A stretch of DNA of 8,330 bases from an uncultured Dialister sp. (GTDB taxonomy: Bacteria > Bacillota > Negativicutes > Veillonellales > Dialisteraceae), in NCBI GenBank assembly GCA_900543455.1, contig UQRR01000085.1, positions 1 to 8,330 of the forward strand, in the 5' to 3' direction. This document shows, one piece after another, positions 6,565 through 8,330 of this stretch. Position 1 is the first letter of the stretch. Each line of letters opens with the position of its first letter. The notes beneath the pieces were generated by a model, which was not told where the DNA came from, made no database searches, and saw only the letters and a program-made list of their open reading frames with translations. The translations under genes and the position numbers were made by a program.

Positions 6565-6570
6565 TATAAT
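6565..6570 (+). promoter_or_regulatory. Probable -10 element of the HsdM/HsdS-like gene
   Basis: A perfect TATAAT lies 30 bp before ATG 6600, but no good -35 sits 16-18 bp upstream. The implied leader is about 22 nt and contains AAGGAGG (6589-6595). The position downstream of two terminators supports independent transcription. Confidence 0.45.
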
Positions 6571-6599
6571 AAGGGAGACTGATTCACCAAGGAGGATTT

Positions 6600-8063
6600 A
6601 TGACTGCAAACGATATTCATGACGCGATAGAGACATTCGCTCGCTACGGTGTGCCGCGGGAGCGGATTTTTAATGAAGTCATGCGTGCGCGCTATCTGGA
6701 CTATGTACTTTTCCTGAATCCGGAGAATGTCCAGTACGGGATCTCCATCGATGACCTGTACGAGAATATGAAGCGCACGGCAGACAAGCTGGGCATGTAT
6801 GAGGGCGATGCAGATACCTATGCACGCGTTTATACACTTGCGCTCCGTGTGGAGCCGCTGGTCTTTGCGCCGGAAATGCCGACGGCACCTGCCAAAGTGC
6901 ATGCGCTGCTCGCAGAAGCGGTAAAGAAGGCAGAGGCCGCGGGAAATACGGTGCTTTTCACCGGCGCAGAAGAATATCTGCCTTACCTTGCCGGAATTTT
7001 CCAGGATCTCGGGGGAAAACGTATTGCCGTTGCGGTGAAGGATGCCATCTGGAAGGAGCGTCTTCACTACGTCTTCCCACGCGGCCGCGCGATGCTGGAG
7101 AGCGAACTCGTGGAAGATACCGAGCACTACGATTACATTTTTGATTTTGAAACAGACGGCATCGCAGCGGCCGCTGATTTGAGACATCGCCTCGCCGAGA
7201 AAGGCATGATGGACGTTATCATTCCTTCGGCGCTGCTGACGAAAGAGGGGGATGCTGCGCTTGCTGCCAGAAGAAGCTTGGCAGCCGAGAAGAAACTGAC
7301 GGCTTTCTATGATACGGAAATCGGCGGGAACGAGTATGCTTACCTGCGCTTTGCCGGAGAAGCAGCTAAGACCGTGTCTTTCGGTCTGTCGGATTTTGCA
7401 GACGGCGCCTTCCGCGGCGTCGACCAGCTCTCGCTTCCGTCGGACACCTTCATCGAAGCCGATGACTGGAACTATGATCTCTACGCTTTCAATGGCTCGC
7501 CGAGCGTGCAGATGCTCCTTTCTCAAAATATCGTTTCGCCGGATTTCACGCTGGGAAAGGTCTTCTCTGATGTGCCGATGGAAGAAATCGAGACCGACCT
7601 GCCGCGGATTTCCCGCGAAGCGGTGACGGACTCGGGCGTGCGGATGGATCTCGCGGCGCATGTACGTGAAAAAACGCCGGCGGTTCTGCGCGTCCTTGCA
7701 GCAGGTGACCTCGTTCTGACCACGGTGGAAGGGCATCTTCGCACCGCCGTTGTAAAAGAACCTTGCGTTACATCTGACGAAGGCATCCTGGTCTTCCGCC
7801 CGCTGGAGGGCTATACCGGCGAATATGTGAAACTCTATTTCGATGGGAAACTGGGCGAACTCTTTCTCGCAACCATGAAAGCAGGGAAGCGTTGGTATCT
7901 CACGACATCCCGACTCCTCCGTTTGCCCATTCCGCCGGCAGGAAAGGAGACCATCGAAGCCCTCACCAGACTTTGCGATGAACGTACCAAAGCCCTCGCT
8001 GCTGCGGAAGCCGCATGGAGAGAAGCCAAAGAAGAGAGTGTCAGAAGGATGGTCGGGAAATAG
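6600..8063 (+). CDS. HsdM-like/HsdS-like fusion, probably non-catalytic
   Basis: A 487-aa soluble protein starting at ATG 6600 behind AAGGAGG (6589-6595). Residues about 1-110 are helical and charged. Residues about 115-265 resemble the core of type I N6-adenine methylases. KGMMDVIIPSALL (201-213), the helix after it, and GGNEYAYLRF (242-251) align by eye with the region after motif IV in HsdM. The expected NPPF/Y motif is replaced by YDYIFDFE (177-184), and no GxG-type cofactor loop is visible near NTVLFTGAEEYL. Residues about 316-455 look like one HsdS half: TLGKVFSDV, LAAGDLVLTT (366-375), and LTTSRLLRLPIPP (434-446), then a helical C-terminus (447-487). The domain reading is inference from pattern. 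No hsdR, active hsdM or second hsdS is in the window, so a DNA-binding or regulatory role is possible. It may be annotated elsewhere as a restriction subunit S. Confidence 0.7.
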   Translation: MTANDIHDAIETFARYGVPRERIFNEVMRARYLDYVLFLNPENVQYGISIDDLYENMKRTADKLGMYEGDADTYARVYTLALRVEPLVFAPEMPTAPAKVHALLAEAVKKAEAAGNTVLFTGAEEYLPYLAGIFQDLGGKRIAVAVKDAIWKERLHYVFPRGRAMLESELVEDTEHYDYIFDFETDGIAAAADLRHRLAEKGMMDVIIPSALLTKEGDAALAARRSLAAEKKLTAFYDTEIGGNEYAYLRFAGEAAKTVSFGLSDFADGAFRGVDQLSLPSDTFIEADDWNYDLYAFNGSPSVQMLLSQNIVSPDFTLGKVFSDVPMEEIETDLPRISREAVTDSGVRMDLAAHVREKTPAVLRVLAAGDLVLTTVEGHLRTAVVKEPCVTSDEGILVFRPLEGYTGEYVKLYFDGKLGELFLATMKAGKRWYLTTSRLLRLPIPPAGKETIEALTRLCDERTKALAAAEAAWREAKEESVRRMVGK

Positions 8064-8070
8064 GTTTAAT

Positions 8071-8087
8071 GGGTTCAACAGGTTCAG
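8071..8087 (-). repeat. Degenerate GGGTTCA heptad remnant
   Basis: GGGTTCA (8071-8077) and GGTTCAG (8081-8087) resemble the inverted CCCTGAA-type heptads at 5135-5155 but are separated by ACA. The segment lies just after the stop codon of the HsdM/HsdS-like gene and before the multi-hairpin element. Membership of the same family is uncertain. Confidence 0.35.
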
Positions 8088-8103
8088 CTTGATAGGGGGG
8101 ATA

Positions 8104-8226
8104 GCCCCTTCCCTTGGAAGGGACAGGCGAGCGCAGCGAGCCGGGGTTGGTCGAGGAAAACGGAATTAACGTATTCCACTAGCCAACCTCCGCCCCTTCG
8201 GGGCACCTCCTTCCAGAGGAAGGAGG
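8104..8226. repeat. Composite multi-hairpin repeat element
   Basis: The order of parts is nearly symmetric. Hairpin CCCTTCC/GGAAGGG (8106-8112 and 8116-8122) comes first, then GGC...GCC (8126-8142 region, with two GCGAGC copies). GGTTGG (8145-8150) then pairs with CCAACC (8183-8188) around a core hairpin GGAAT/ATTCC (8162-8166 and 8173-8177). Hairpin GCCCC/GGGGC (8192-8196 and 8200-8204) follows, then a perfect 9-bp hairpin CCTCCTTCC/GGAAGGAGG (8206-8214 and 8218-8226). Similar short palindromic elements are common between genes in gut Firmicutes. No ORF within it looks coding. The first hairpins might also serve as a 3' end for the upstream gene, but no T-tract is present. Confidence 0.65.
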
Positions 8227-8240
8227 GAAATGCGAAATAG

Positions 8241-8318
8241 TTAAGGAAACGCAGATTAAATCGCAGAGTCAGATTTTACAAGAATTTTTATACATAGCTT
8301 CGTCATAACCTTCCTTAA
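8241..8318. repeat. Inverted repeat TTAAGGAA/TTCCTTAA in AT-rich edge
   Basis: TTAAGGAA (8241-8248) and TTCCTTAA (8311-8318) are exact inverted 8-mers 62 bp apart. The DNA between is clearly more AT-rich than the rest of the window. The window ends on a further palindrome, ATAGC-TC-GCTAT (8319-8330). This may be the edge of another repeat or mobile element that continues outside. No coding sequence is supported here. Confidence 0.35.
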
Positions 8319-8330
8319 ATAGCTCGCTAT

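Noticed and set aside
6495..8078. A 527-codon open frame on the minus strand opposite the HsdM/HsdS-like gene
   Set aside because: It shows the same register effect from avoidance of TTA, CTA and TCA. The plus-strand frame has a strong ribosome binding site, a -10 element and domain-like sequence; the minus frame has none of these.
8260..8310. A short minus-strand ORF (about 16 codons) from an ATG behind AAGGAAGG
   Set aside because: It is very short with a poor spacing between the purine run and ATG, has no supporting promoter or homology that I can see, and lies inside a repeat-like AT-rich edge.

Overview
The window reads like a chromosomal stretch from a Firmicutes-type bacterium, most likely a Negativicutes genus such as Dialister or Megasphaera. 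This is an inference. It rests on purine-rich Shine-Dalgarno sites, a consensus sigma-A promoter, a single-chain purL of the clade II (Clostridia/lactic) type, and a moderately GC-rich composition. No 16S or other decisive marker is present. All four convincing housekeeping or accessory transcription units run on the + strand.

Layout. (1) 1-182: an intergenic repeat with a GC palindrome and CCCTGAA heptads, followed by an extended -10 promoter. (2) 183-1034: an unidentified polytopic membrane protein of 283 aa. (3) 1035-1338: a repeat-filled gap ending in the purL promoter and ribosome binding site. (4) 1339-5082: purL, a full-length 1247-aa FGAM synthase with a probable TTG start, closed by a strong terminator at 5099-5129. 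(5) 5130-5384: about 250 bp of 7-nt-periodic repeats and a GC palindrome, with no gene. (6) 5385-6409: an rplM-rpsI operon with a perfect TTGACA-17-TATAAT promoter, a structured 85-nt leader that may be an L13-type autoregulatory leader, and a terminator. (7) 6410-6599: a second, larger terminator-like structure and a promoter. (8) 6600-8063: a 487-aa protein that looks like a type I restriction-modification HsdM core fused to one HsdS-like recognition domain, but lacking the methylase catalytic motifs. (9) 8064-8330: a composite multi-hairpin repeat and an AT-rich edge.

The genes do not form one pathway. PurL makes a purine intermediate, uL13 and uS9 are ribosomal, and the first and last genes stand alone. 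The most unusual content is the intergenic DNA. A related modular repeat (GCGATAYGAGAA, GC palindrome, CCCTGAA heptads) occurs upstream of both the membrane-protein gene and rplM, and partly upstream of purL. The solitary, probably non-catalytic HsdM/HsdS-like fusion is the other item worth following up.
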